Shown piece after piece: positions 1 to 8,817 of a DNA stretch of 64,000 bases. The notes below the pieces were generated by a model. That model did no database searches. It worked only from the letters and a program-made list of their open reading frames with translations, and had not been told where the DNA came from. The translations under genes were made by a program, and so were the position numbers. The number at the start of each line of letters is the position of its first letter. Position 1 is the first letter of the stretch. Source of the stretch: Lewinellaceae bacterium SD302 (GTDB taxonomy: Bacteria; Bacteroidota; Bacteroidia; Chitinophagales; Saprospiraceae); contig PDLQ01000021.1 in the NCBI GenBank assembly GCA_002591745.1, forward strand, positions 1 through 64,000, given 5' to 3'.

Positions 1-201
1 TATTACCGACTGAAACTCTGGTGGTATACGAAGCATGATCAAGATGTCAGATACCTTAATCTACTTCACATCAGAGTTTCTTTAAAATACTGGCCGGTTA
101 GCAAACCGCTAAAGTCCAGTTTAGAGCTTGTTAGGAATTCAGCATTCGGCCTCATTTCGTTCCTTTTCGACCTCGGCGGCGTTAGCAAAATCCTCATTTA
201 G
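1..201 (+). other. Open frame at left edge, possible gene 3' end
   Basis: Frame 1 of the plus strand is open from the first base to a TAG at 199-201; the other two plus frames and all minus frames are closed within the first 120 bases. The translated stretch is Trp/Tyr-rich at its start (RLKLWWYTKHD) and could be the tail of a gene beginning outside the window. The last 80 bases run into the palindromic repeat at 123-286, so the real product, if any, may end in repeat-derived residues. I do not recognise a family, and this may be non-coding. Confidence 0.2.
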
Positions 202-286
202 CTATGGCTAAGCTCCGGTTCTGCTGCCTTGCCGAGGCCAAAAAATCCTCGAAATCGGCCAGAAAACCGAAATCCTAACAAGCTCT
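123..286. repeat. Long imperfect palindrome, MITE/REP-like
   Basis: The outer arms AGAGCTTGTTAGGA (123-136) and TCCTAACAAGCTCT (273-286) are perfect inverted repeats, and the match continues for about 18 bp with one mismatch. Inside are further nested complementary blocks (CCTCGGC/GCCGAGG, GGCC/GGCC) and a small central hairpin TTAGC-TATG-GCTAA. The right arm abuts the TAA stop of the leftward regulator gene, so the element could serve as its terminator. The size and nesting suggest a non-autonomous palindromic element, but no second copy is in the window. Confidence 0.7.
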
Positions 287-1017
287 TACAACTGCTGTAA
301 ACGCCGGAGCACTTCTTCTTTGAACCCTTTGCTCAGGGGGATTTCTTGACCCTTAACCCTGATGACCATATCGTTGGTATCCACGCTTTCCAGCCAGTCG
401 AGATTGGCCAGGTAACTGCGGTGGCTGCGCAGGAACTGCTCCTGGTTGAGCTTGGCGGCCATCTCACTGATGGGAATACGGACGGCGAATTTTCGAGCCT
501 GGAGCGTGTGAATCATACTGTAACGGCCATCGGCTTCTACGTAAACGATGTCTTCGGTCCTGACTTTCTCCAGCTTGTTGCCAACCTTGATGAAGAAGCT
601 GTCGGCCAATTGGAGGTCTGATTCGGCGAAGTCCACCGTTTCTTCTTCCTTCGCGACCAGTTGACTGACGGCCAGCTCGATACTGCGCTGTAACTGTAAT
701 TGATTGAAGGGTTTGACGATAAAACCCACGGGTAGGATGGCGCTGGCCCGTAAGAAGGTGGCGTCATCAGCCAATGAGGTGATGAAGATGGTCGGGATAG
801 ACCGGTGGCTATTCAGTTTTTCGGCCAGTTGGATACCGTCAGTTTCGCCTACCAGGTTGATGTCGGACAGTAATAGATCGGGTTGCAAGCGGTGAAAAGC
901 ATCCAAAGCGGAAAAAGCATCTTCACAAGTGGCGACTACTTCGTAGCCCAGCTGTTCGCAGAGCATTTCGATCTGGTCGGCAAACAAGGCTTCGTCTTCA
1001 ACGATTAGGATCTTCAT
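286..1017 (-). CDS. LytTR-family response regulator
   Basis: Two-component response regulator of about 243 aa. An N-terminal receiver domain starts MKILIVEDEA and has the acidic pocket (VEDE) and phospho-acceptor Asp at about residue 52 (LLLSDINL). The conserved Thr/Ser (FITS) and Lys (VKPF) follow. A C-terminal LytTR DNA-binding domain (residues about 145-243) contains RSHRSYLANL. I chose the ATG at 1015-1017 because it begins exactly at the receiver domain; the longer frame upstream adds 12 unlikely residues. It is divergent from, and 25 bp away from, the histidine kinase at 1043, which is probably its partner. Target genes are not evident. The gene ends inside the palindrome at its 3' side. 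Confidence 0.93.
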   Translation of the reverse strand: MKILIVEDEALFADQIEMLCEQLGYEVVATCEDAFSALDAFHRLQPDLLLSDINLVGETDGIQLAEKLNSHRSIPTIFITSLADDATFLRASAILPVGFIVKPFNQLQLQRSIELAVSQLVAKEEETVDFAESDLQLADSFFIKVGNKLEKVRTEDIVYVEADGRYSMIHTLQARKFAVRIPISEMAAKLNQEQFLRSHRSYLANLDWLESVDTNDMVIRVKGQEIPLSKGFKEEVLRRLQQL

Positions 1018-1035
1018 ACCTTGAAGGTAAAACAT

Positions 1036-1045
1036 TGCTACTTTG
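1036..1045 (-). repeat. CAAAGTAGCA dispersed motif, copy 1
   Basis: Motif-strand context GACTTCAAAGTAGCAATG. It lies between two divergent genes and overlaps the TTG start codon of the kinase. Confidence 0.8.
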
Positions 1046-2878
1046 AAGTCCAAGCTATACAGTATCGTCTGCTATTTTTGCTGGCTCCCTTGGTTCTGCC
1101 AAGCTCAGGAAGCGAACATTGACAGCGCTTATATTGATTTCGAAAATGCGATGGCGGCCGTCGTTGAATCAATTGATGAGGGTAAACTGCAAACAGGCTT
1201 GCGGCAATTGAAGGAACTGGAAAACGTAGCCGCCAACCTGAAAACTAAAAGAGACCTGGCGCTGGCCGAAGTCTATAGCCGGCAAACCACCGTATTGGAT
1301 GATCTGGGAGACTTTGACGAAGCGTTACGCTACGTCGATCTGGTTCGTCTTACACTCAAGGGTCGGGAACCGGAAGAATTCTTGCTGAGAACCTACATTG
1401 AAGAGGCCTCTATCTGGTCTAAAACGGGGAGATACGAACTGGTGATGCCAAACCTGCGTGAAGGTCTGCGGCTAGCCCGACGAGCGGAAGACCGCTTTTA
1501 CATCGGCCGCTTCAACCGGCTGCTGGCATCTTATGCGGTTGATTCGCGGGACTCGATACCCATCTGGCTGGAACGGGCACAAGTTGCCCTGAGCAACGAT
1601 GAAAATAAAGGGGAGGTACTGGAAGTAGACATGACCTGGGTACGTTATTGGTACTACGGAGGAAGTTTTGAAAAAGTGCTGGAAGTACTGCGCCCTCACC
1701 TGGAAATGTGTGTTGTTGATTCTCCACCGATTAACTGCCGGAACATCAGTTTCTACCAGGCCGTCAGTCTGGATACGCTCAATCGCATGGAGGAAGCAGA
1801 ATATTGGGCCAAGTTGGGGGTAAGGGCCAGTAAGAAATTTGCGGACCCCCGCCACCTCCGCAACAGCTACGATTTGCTTTCCTGGGTACAATATAAAAGG
1901 GGCAAGATGCGGGCCGCCTACGATAATCTCTACGAGGCGATGGCCTTGGGAGATACCATTTTCAGAGATAATCTAGAGAACGCCCTGGCCGACGAACGCG
2001 TACGCCAGAACGTAGCCGCTGCAGAGGAAGATAAGCTGGCAGCCGAGGTGAAGGCCGAGCTGCTCACTGCTCGGAACCGACTGTGGATCGGCCTTGCGTT
2101 GGCCCTCGGTCTGTTACTTGCCGTTGGTGGCTTTTTATTGGTGCAGCTACAAAGAGCTCGCCGCCACCTAAGTGACAATAACCGGAAACTGGCAGCTTTG
2201 AATGCCACCAAGGATAAGTTCTTTGGCCTCATTGCTCACGATCTGCGTAGCCCGGTTGTTGCCTTTAGCGGGGTGGGGGAACAGATGCGCTATTATCTGG
2301 AAAAAGAAGAGCCGGAAAAAATGAAAAGGCTGGCCGAGCGGGTGGAGCAAACGGCCGATGGCCTCTCCGGTTTGCTGGATAACCTATTGAATTGGGCGCT
2401 GTTGCAGCGCGGGATGATTCCCTACCAACCCGAGCGGGTTTGCGTGGCGGAAGTTTTCGCGGAAAACGAGCAATTGTTCCACGAAATGGCCGAACGCAAG
2501 CGGATCACCATCAACTGTGCCGCCGCACCGGAATTGCAAGCCTACGCCGATCCTCGCGCCCTCTCCACGGTGGTGAGGAACTTGCTGAGCAATGCGCTGA
2601 AATTTTCGGAAACAGGCCAGGAAGTGAAGCTCATGGCTAAGGCTGAAGGAGATCGGGTGCTGATTGAGGTGATCGACGCCGGAACCGGAATTTCTCCGGA
2701 GCGGCTGGAAAAATTATTCGCCCTGGAAAAACATTCCACCAAAGGAACAGCTGGGGAAAAAGGCAGCGGACTGGGCCTGCGGCTGGTGGGCGAATTGGTG
2801 GAACTTAACCGGGGCGAAGTGTCAGTATCCAGCGAGCCAGGGCTTGGCAGTTGCTTCCGTGTACGTTTGCCGCGCTGA
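1043..2878 (+). CDS. TPR-containing sensor histidine kinase
   Basis: Membrane sensor kinase of 611 aa. A signal peptide (KSKLYSIVCYFCWLPWFCQA) is followed by a periplasmic helical TPR-like region to about residue 330. One transmembrane helix lies at about 350-370 (WIGLALALGLLLAVGGFLL). The HisKA dimerisation helix has phospho-acceptor His399 in LIAHDLRSP, and the HATPase_c domain has the N box (NLLSNALKF), G1 (DAGTGIS) and G2 (GSGLGL). The start is TTG at 1043: an in-frame TAA lies at 1028-1030 and there is no ATG between it and the signal peptide. It is probably the cognate kinase of the divergent LytTR regulator. This architecture is common in Bacteroidota; the signal is unknown. Confidence 0.9.
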   Translation: MKSKLYSIVCYFCWLPWFCQAQEANIDSAYIDFENAMAAVVESIDEGKLQTGLRQLKELENVAANLKTKRDLALAEVYSRQTTVLDDLGDFDEALRYVDLVRLTLKGREPEEFLLRTYIEEASIWSKTGRYELVMPNLREGLRLARRAEDRFYIGRFNRLLASYAVDSRDSIPIWLERAQVALSNDENKGEVLEVDMTWVRYWYYGGSFEKVLEVLRPHLEMCVVDSPPINCRNISFYQAVSLDTLNRMEEAEYWAKLGVRASKKFADPRHLRNSYDLLSWVQYKRGKMRAAYDNLYEAMALGDTIFRDNLENALADERVRQNVAAAEEDKLAAEVKAELLTARNRLWIGLALALGLLLAVGGFLLVQLQRARRHLSDNNRKLAALNATKDKFFGLIAHDLRSPVVAFSGVGEQMRYYLEKEEPEKMKRLAERVEQTADGLSGLLDNLLNWALLQRGMIPYQPERVCVAEVFAENEQLFHEMAERKRITINCAAAPELQAYADPRALSTVVRNLLSNALKFSETGQEVKLMAKAEGDRVLIEVIDAGTGISPERLEKLFALEKHSTKGTAGEKGSGLGLRLVGELVELNRGEVSVSSEPGLGSCFRVRLPR

Positions 2879-2996
2879 TGCCAAACTGCCTCAGCTCCCC
2901 TCAACCCCTGGTCTTGGCATAAGCGGCCAACGATTCGCATGCATTTCAGTTCACAAGCACTGCTTCTATGTTAGCCAAAAACAGTTGGTGAAATCA

Positions 2997-4013
2997 CTAG
3001 TTGAAACGCTCATCACTCATGAATTCCCAATCCGTCAGCGTATTCAGGAAGTCGATGATCTGCTCCTGTTCCGTAGGCGTGAGAGGAATTCCACTCTGTA
3101 GTTCAGGGGCCAGCGTTGGGGATTGGATGATCCCGTCATTATAATGTTGGAGGGTGGCTGGCAAAGTAGCCATGCGGCCATCGTGCATATACGGAGCCGT
3201 GCGTGCGACGTTCCGCAAAGAAGGTATCCGGAATTTCCCGAGATCGAGTGGGTTTCCGCTGATGGCGGCGCGACCTTCGTCAGTGAAAGTACTGTCGAGC
3301 CCGTTGTTAGCGTAGCCCTGGCTGGTAAATAGCGGGGGAGTGTGGCAGCTACTGCAATGCTGGTCGAAAAGTTGTTTGCCGGCTAGCTCATCGGCAGTAA
3401 AGCTGGCGTTGTTGCGGCCTAGAACCACGTCATCGTATTTGCTGCGATCTGAGACAAGCAGGTTGGTGAATTGGGAAAATGCTTTGAGCATCAGACCCGA
3501 AGTAATGGTGTCGGTACCGAAAGCGGCTCGGAAGAGCGCCGGATAGTCACTGTCGGATTGCAGGAAGTCCACGGCCTCGGCCAGCGTGTTCCCCATTTCG
3601 ACCGGACTTTCCAGGGCGTTGATGGGTACGAAGTCCAGGTGGGAAACGCCGCCGTCCCAGAAGAACTCACTCATAAACACAAGGTTGGTGATCTGGGGTG
3701 CATTACGGGTGCCGGTAGCATCGTTTACGCCCTGGCTCAATCGATGCTGGGGATCAGCAAAAGCCACTGCCTGGGCGTGGCAATTACTACATGCTACGGA
3801 GCGGTCGGCCGATAGACGGGGATCGTTGAACAGCTTAATGCCCAATTCCACCCCGGCGCGGGTGATGGGGTCATTTTCCAGATCATAGGCCGGTGGCGGA
3901 AAATGTTCGGGTTGGTTAAAGGCGAAGAGATCTTGCGGGGTAACAGGTTCGTCTTGACCACATCCCAGGATGAATATGGCAATCAGGCAAAGAAGGACAC
4001 TTGCGTTTCGCAT
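2997..4013 (-). CDS. Di-heme cytochrome c peroxidase, MauG/MbnH-like lipoprotein
   Basis: Exported di-heme enzyme of 338 aa in the CCP/MauG family. A lipoprotein signal peptide with lipobox ILGC is followed by two heme c motifs: CSNCH at residues 75-79 and CSSCH at 220-224. The length matches the family. The gene lies 59 bp downstream of an MbnP-like gene on the same strand. In methanotrophs MbnH is a di-heme MauG homologue that oxidises a Trp of MbnP, so this gene may be its counterpart; that assignment is inference from context. The alternative is an ordinary periplasmic H2O2-reducing peroxidase. Confidence 0.88.
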   Translation of the reverse strand: MRNASVLLCLIAIFILGCGQDEPVTPQDLFAFNQPEHFPPPAYDLENDPITRAGVELGIKLFNDPRLSADRSVACSNCHAQAVAFADPQHRLSQGVNDATGTRNAPQITNLVFMSEFFWDGGVSHLDFVPINALESPVEMGNTLAEAVDFLQSDSDYPALFRAAFGTDTITSGLMLKAFSQFTNLLVSDRSKYDDVVLGRNNASFTADELAGKQLFDQHCSSCHTPPLFTSQGYANNGLDSTFTDEGRAAISGNPLDLGKFRIPSLRNVARTAPYMHDGRMATLPATLQHYNDGIIQSPTLAPELQSGIPLTPTEQEQIIDFLNTLTDWEFMSDERFN

Positions 4014-4072
4014 AGGACTCGTTTAGTAAGTGCGGTTTACGGCCACGCCATAAACCGCACTTGATGCATTGG

Positions 4073-4945
4073 TTACTCGTGAATGTGGTCGAAGCGGAAA
4101 GCGGCTACCACATTATCAATGGCGTTGCTACCGTCTACCGGTCGGTGGACATTGTTGTTGCCGGTGAAGTCGATGTCGCCGCCGGGGCCTTTGAAGATGG
4201 ACTCAACGTCAAACTCCAGGTGGACACGGGGTACTTCCTCGGCTGCTACGTGCGCATGGCTGTCGAAGTCGAGACTGATTTCCCGGACGTTGTTCGTAAA
4301 GGCGGGGGCGCCGTCCACTTCTTTCCAGCCACCGAGGTGATACACGATGCCGTTGGGGGTATCCTGGTCGACGGTCTCACCAAAAGCGCCACCAACGGAG
4401 ACGTCGGACTGGCCTTCGAATTTGAGGGCTACGTAGCCGGCGTTCCAGTTCCAGAACATGTGATTAGTAGCCGGGTCTAGTACGCCGCCCGCGGCACCTT
4501 CCAGTACACCGCTGCTGTCTACGCCCAGGGTGAAGACGATGCGGTCGTACTCGCCGGTCGGCACATTTTCCAGGGTGACGGTCTGGCTGCTGCCGTCGGC
4601 TTCGTCAATCAGGTAGTAGCCCTTGGAGTTAACGGCGTCAACGAGGGTTTCATCCTCGTAAACCAGTCCGTCTTCGCCTTCGAGACGAACGTTGCTGACG
4701 AAGTAGCGTAGTAGGGTGACGTTGAAGTTTTGCTCCATGCCATTGCTGTAACTGTAATCGGTCGAACCGACCTCGCTGAGGCCGAAACCACGCTGATCAT
4801 CGTTGCTGCCGATCACGTTGTCGAACTCGATTTCGATACTTCCGAAAGTCGGATCGGTCATGCTGCCGTCGTCGCTGTCATCGTCACAGGCAGTAAAAGA
4901 AAGAAGGGTGAAAATGGCCATCAGGGCCAGAGAAAATTGTTTCAT
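4073..4945 (-). CDS. MbnP-like copper-associated lipoprotein
   Basis: Exported protein of 290 aa with lipoprotein signal peptide (LLSFTAC) followed by an Asp-rich linker. The body resembles the MbnP family. It has an N-terminal strand FGSIEIEFDNV, the segment ATNHMFWNWNAGYVALKFEG typical of that family, and a late His/Trp region (YHLGGW). The Trp-rich MFWNW segment is the part expected to carry the redox-modified Trp in true MbnP. It is followed 59 bp downstream by the di-heme peroxidase, the usual partner. Copper binding is inferred from family knowledge and not visible as a classical motif. Confidence 0.8.
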   Translation of the reverse strand: MKQFSLALMAIFTLLSFTACDDDSDDGSMTDPTFGSIEIEFDNVIGSNDDQRGFGLSEVGSTDYSYSNGMEQNFNVTLLRYFVSNVRLEGEDGLVYEDETLVDAVNSKGYYLIDEADGSSQTVTLENVPTGEYDRIVFTLGVDSSGVLEGAAGGVLDPATNHMFWNWNAGYVALKFEGQSDVSVGGAFGETVDQDTPNGIVYHLGGWKEVDGAPAFTNNVREISLDFDSHAHVAAEEVPRVHLEFDVESIFKGPGGDIDFTGNNNVHRPVDGSNAIDNVVAAFRFDHIHE

Positions 4946-4996
4946 TAGTTACATGATTAATTGCGAATGGCCACTATAATGGCAGACGCGAAGTGA

Positions 4997-5902
4997 TTAA
5001 AATTGATAGTAGACATCTGCGGATAACCGGAGGCCACTCCGAACTTCTCCGTTGGCATAATCATCGGCCAGCGGGATCAGTAGCGTGGAGCCACAGGTGA
5101 AGCGCGGAAAACGAAATTGTACACCCGCCCGGCCTAGTAAAGCTTTGCCGCCGGTGGCGTGTACGTCATTACCACTGCGGGAGCGGTTGGCGGTAATGTG
5201 GTCGAATTGCAAGCCAACGAAGGGCACCCAGTTGCTTTGTTTGCCCAACAATAGCTCGCTGAAAGCCTGAGCAGCCAGTCGGCTTTCCGTTCCGAAGCGA
5301 TAATCCCCCTCGGTTTTGCCGTGGATTTTTAGCTCTCCGCTAAAACTGAAACCCATGCGCTGGCCGCTTAAGGCAACCAGGAAATTTGGGGAGTAAGCCA
5401 CGGCACCACGGCCGGGCGAGAAGTTGTCTGGCAGGAAGTAATCTTCCAGCGGATCGGCGACGTAGCGACCGGTAGGTAAGAAAAGATCGAAGCCCGCTTC
5501 CAGATAGAGCAGCTGATCTTTTAGAACTATACGGTCATTTAGGAGGGTGTAAACCGCCCCGATCCGTAGATCACCGAATCCATCGAGTTGCTGATCTCCG
5601 ACTTCACCGGTCCTCCGGTTAGCGTGGTAACTCTGGCTTACTTGTACCCGGAATCGATCCAGTGGGCTGAAGCGGGCAGATAAGGTGGTCGTATGAAAAG
5701 CGTCTTCCGTTCCCGTCGCTTCACCTGAAGAATAGTAAGACCGGAAGCCGGCGTAACCGTACTGCAAACCGATGAAGTTGGAACGGTAAAGCCCCAGCAA
5801 ACCGAAGCCGCCCCCGCCAACACCACAGCCACAGGCATCACAGGCGGATAAGGAAGTGCACAAAAGAAATACTCCCAATAGGGAAAGGATGATCCGACGC
5901 AT
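4997..5902 (-). CDS. Outer-membrane barrel-like protein with N-terminal Cys motif
   Basis: Exported protein of 301 aa. The signal peptide ends near SLSA and is followed at once by CDACGCGVGGGG, a compact Cys-rich segment that could bind metal or act as a lipobox (LSAC). The rest has alternating hydrophobic beta-strand character (for example FRVQVSQSYHANRR) and an aromatic C-terminus VDVYYQF, as in outer-membrane barrels. It is 51 bp upstream of the MbnP-like gene and on the same strand, so probably co-transcribed. A role in metal, perhaps copper, handling is inferred from this operon. No specific family name is certain. Confidence 0.7.
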   Translation of the reverse strand: MRRIILSLLGVFLLCTSLSACDACGCGVGGGGFGLLGLYRSNFIGLQYGYAGFRSYYSSGEATGTEDAFHTTTLSARFSPLDRFRVQVSQSYHANRRTGEVGDQQLDGFGDLRIGAVYTLLNDRIVLKDQLLYLEAGFDLFLPTGRYVADPLEDYFLPDNFSPGRGAVAYSPNFLVALSGQRMGFSFSGELKIHGKTEGDYRFGTESRLAAQAFSELLLGKQSNWVPFVGLQFDHITANRSRSGNDVHATGGKALLGRAGVQFRFPRFTCGSTLLIPLADDYANGEVRSGLRLSADVYYQF

Positions 5903-6174
5903 GAGAACGGAGGATTTAGTTCAGCCCGTTAGGGATTGAACTGGTTCGGAAATGAAGTAGAAAAGGGTAGTGTTTGTCGTCGTCCGCTCGATTGCGCATT
6001 GAGCCGACCGTGGGGGTAATAACAGCTACAAGTACCTCAAAGAGTGGTCAGGAAACCCAGGGGCGACCCACGACTAAGCCGGAGCGGTCTGAAGTACTCG
6101 CTAGAACGACAATACCAGGCAGCCTTCACGATCTGGAAGGGCCGGAACTTTACGACAAATAACTACGATCAAGG

Positions 6175-6576
6175 TTACGCACGCCGGGGCGGGTGAAAAA
6201 TATCCGTTGCATAGCCGTCTGCCTGAGCATAACGGTAACGGAAGTTCGCGGGGGGCAGAATGGCCCGGGGGCGTCGACTCAGTACGGGCAGCGGCCGCAG
6301 GGGCGGCTGGTCCATGACGGTAAGTTGTAAGCGTTCGGTAGTAGAAGCGGGAAGGGTAGGATCGTTCTCTCTGGCCGGGGCAACCTGGTTGGCTACGATC
6401 TCGCGCAGGTAACATTTACCGCTGCAGAGTACTACTTTTTCCAGATTGCGATTCTCACACTTGGTAGCAGCGATCTCAGCTTGATTGGCGTAGAAATAGC
6501 CAATACTGAGCGGGAGGCTCAGTATCTGGACGCTTAACAGCAAGATTCCCGCAATGGCGACGAGTTGGCGAATCAC
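6175..6576 (-). CDS. Small Cys-containing secreted or anchored protein
   Basis: Protein of 133 aa with an N-terminal hydrophobic segment (ILLLSVQILSLPLSIGYF) and then KCENRN and LCSGKCYL, which place three to four cysteines within about 20 residues. The C-terminal half is Pro/Arg-rich and probably disordered. The start codon is GTG at 6574-6576. It lies upstream of the metal-related gene group, same strand, with a 272-bp gap. Similar CxN...CxGKCYL proteins occur in Bacteroidota; I infer but cannot show metal binding. Confidence 0.6.
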   Translation of the reverse strand: MIRQLVAIAGILLLSVQILSLPLSIGYFYANQAEIAATKCENRNLEKVVLCSGKCYLREIVANQVAPARENDPTLPASTTERLQLTVMDQPPLRPLPVLSRRPRAILPPANFRYRYAQADGYATDIFHPPRRA

Positions 6577-6816
6577 GGCGCAAAACTAGGAATACTGTTG
6601 TTAACTGAGTGTCAATTAAGTACCCGAATAAAACTGATCGCACCATTTACCTCGACATCCTTTGACCTTGAGTTTCGTCTAAAAGCCTCGTAAACACTAA
6701 AGTCTCGGCTACATTTTTCGTCTCGCTCAAAGCCAATATCTATCAGATTTAAATGGCGCAATTTGTTCTGTCCAAGTACTTAAGTTGCTCGACACGATTC
6801 GCCGTATCTTTTCTCC

Positions 6817-7773
6817 ATGAACCAAATCGTCGCCAAATTCTATTCCGAAGCTGTGCTGGCCGAAGCCTGTGGCTGTTATGACCTTGACTTCAAAGTAGCA
6901 AAGTTGATTCGGGCCAATCAAAATCTGGTCTTTGATTGCGGAGACAAAATTTTGCGGCTGACGCTCTCCAAAATCCGCCCGGCCGAAGAGATCGAACCAG
7001 AACTGGCCTGGCTGTTAGACCTGCAGCAGCGCAGTATTCCGGTAACGGAGGTGGTACTTTCCAAAGGAGGGCATAAACTGGAAAGAATTGGAGGGGCCAC
7101 CTACTTCAGCGCAGTTTGTTTTACGAAAGTCGTGGGTCGGGTACCAACCGCGATGGACTGGAACGAAGCCTTTTTCGAGCAGTTGGGCGAACTGACCGGC
7201 CGGTTGCATCTGGCCGGCCGGTTATTTCAAAAAAAGACCTCACACCATTATCTGAGTTGGGACGAAATTGCCGAACACCACTGTGAGGATGGTTTGGTGA
7301 CAAAGGATTACGACTTTCGTCCTTTGTACAAGCGCATTACCACAATTCTTCGGCGACGGCCACAGCGGGAAGATGCTTACGGCCTTATCCATTATGACAT
7401 TCATCACGGCAATTATCTGCTGGAAGAGGAAACAAATAGAATCATCGCCTTCGACTTTGAGATGTGTTGCCGGGGCCGCCTGATCGACGATCTGGCTACG
7501 GTTTTGTATTACGCCGGACTTCATCCTCAGTCAAAGAATATTGACGATTTTGAAAAGGTGTTTTATGTTGCGCTCAAAAAGGGCTACGAAAAACATTTGC
7601 CGGTTGATCCGGAAGAAGAAGCCGGGATACCTCATTATTTACTGTACCGTGATCTGCTGGTGTTGGGTTTTGTCAATAAGGCCTGGGGGGTGGATAAGCT
7701 GGACGATGGCCAAAAGGCTTACGTGAGTAGATTGTTAGGGGCAATCGCAAGGAGGCGTAAAACAGTAGACTGA
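6817..7773 (+). CDS. APH-family phosphotransferase
   Basis: Cytoplasmic kinase-like protein of 318 aa from the aminoglycoside phosphotransferase/choline kinase/homoserine kinase II fold. The catalytic loop is visible as IHYDIHHGNYLL (Brenner-type HxDxxxxN) and the metal-binding motif as AFDFEMCCRGR. The C-terminal helical part fits the family. The substrate cannot be deduced. The gene converges with the glutaminase gene with only 4 bp between stops. A TATCTTTT box at 6805-6812 just before the ATG could be its -7 promoter element. Confidence 0.85.
   Translation: MNQIVAKFYSEAVLAEACGCYDLDFKVAKLIRANQNLVFDCGDKILRLTLSKIRPAEEIEPELAWLLDLQQRSIPVTEVVLSKGGHKLERIGGATYFSAVCFTKVVGRVPTAMDWNEAFFEQLGELTGRLHLAGRLFQKKTSHHYLSWDEIAEHHCEDGLVTKDYDFRPLYKRITTILRRRPQREDAYGLIHYDIHHGNYLLEEETNRIIAFDFEMCCRGRLIDDLATVLYYAGLHPQSKNIDDFEKVFYVALKKGYEKHLPVDPEEEAGIPHYLLYRDLLVLGFVNKAWGVDKLDDGQKAYVSRLLGAIARRRKTVD
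6891..6900 (+). repeat. CAAAGTAGCA dispersed motif, copy 2
   Basis: Context GACTTCAAAGTAGCAAAG, inside the APH gene and read as DFKVAKL. Confidence 0.8.
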
Positions 7774-7777
7774 TGAT

Positions 7778-8692
7778 CTAAAAAATGGATGATTTCGTCA
7801 CCGAAGTGAATTCTTCCAAAAAGGCCATTCCCCGGCAGGAGTTACCCTTTTCATTGAGTAGCGGGCTCCAGACGGCGATGGCGTATTCTTCCGGCTTTAC
7901 GGCTACGATACCGCCACCGACACCGCTTTTTCCTGGAAGACCGACCCGATAGGCGAACTCGCCGGCCTCGTCGTAGAATCCACAGGTTAGCATGATGGCA
8001 TTGATCCGTTTGGCCTGGCTGGGGGTCAGGATCGTTTGTCCGAGGTGATTTTTCCCGCCGCGGGCCAGGTAAAGCATACTCTGGGCCAACTCAACGCAAT
8101 TCATTTCCACGGAGCAGAGCAGGAAGTAGAAGTCGAGCACTTGATCCAGGTCATTTTCGATATTGCCGTAGGAGCGGATGAAATTGGCCAGGGCCAGGTT
8201 GCGGTATCCTTCGCCCCGTTCCGAAGCAGCAACGCGGATGTTGTAACAAATGGAGTCATTACCGGAAAGGTCACGGATGAAGCGGAGCATCGCCTCGGCG
8301 GGATTATCGAGCAGGCCACTAAGGATATCGCAAATGACGATGGCCCCGGCGTTGATGAATGGGTTACGGGGCAGACCGTTTTCCAGTTCTAATTGAATCA
8401 GGGAGTTGAAAGGAGTACCGGAAGGCTCCACGTCTACCCGTTCCCATAGTTTGCCGTCCAGTAATTGGTAAGCCAGGGACAGAGAGAAAACTTTGGCGAT
8501 ACTCTGAATGGAAAATTTCTCGTGGCTGTCTCCGACGGACTGACTGCCTGAACCATTAAGCATTTCCAGGTGGGCCCCGAACTTATCCGGAGAAATTTTG
8601 GCCAGTTCGGGGATGTAGTCGGCTACTTTTCCACTGGCCTGCTGGGCAGCGATCTGATTATATATAGGTAGTAGGCTGGAGGTATAGGACAT
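7778..8692 (-). CDS. glsA: Glutaminase A
   Basis: Glutaminase (EC 3.5.1.2), hydrolysing L-glutamine to glutamate and ammonia in the cytoplasm; serine-dependent beta-lactamase-like fold. The SxxK motif is in FSIQSIAKVF. GLPRNPFINAGAI carries the conserved Asn, and the end has GKSGVGGGIVA with the catalytic region typical of the family. The length from the ATG at 8692 is 304 aa, the normal size for GlsA; two further in-frame ATGs add six residues. It is divergent from nrdB across a 576-bp region with DnaA boxes. Confidence 0.95.
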   Translation of the reverse strand: MSYTSSLLPIYNQIAAQQASGKVADYIPELAKISPDKFGAHLEMLNGSGSQSVGDSHEKFSIQSIAKVFSLSLAYQLLDGKLWERVDVEPSGTPFNSLIQLELENGLPRNPFINAGAIVICDILSGLLDNPAEAMLRFIRDLSGNDSICYNIRVAASERGEGYRNLALANFIRSYGNIENDLDQVLDFYFLLCSVEMNCVELAQSMLYLARGGKNHLGQTILTPSQAKRINAIMLTCGFYDEAGEFAYRVGLPGKSGVGGGIVAVKPEEYAIAVWSPLLNEKGNSCRGMAFLEEFTSVTKSSIF

Positions 8693-8817
8693 CCGGCGAA
8701 GATACATCATACCCGCAGGGTGAATAAGCCAAGAGCCTACCGCTTTCTAGCCAAAACGTACCGTTTAATAATGATTTGGCACACAGGTGGAGTAGGTTTT
8801 TACAGATGTTGTCTGAG

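Noticed and set aside
346-621. Plus-strand open frame over the response regulator gene
   Set aside because: Shadow of the LytTR regulator on the other strand.
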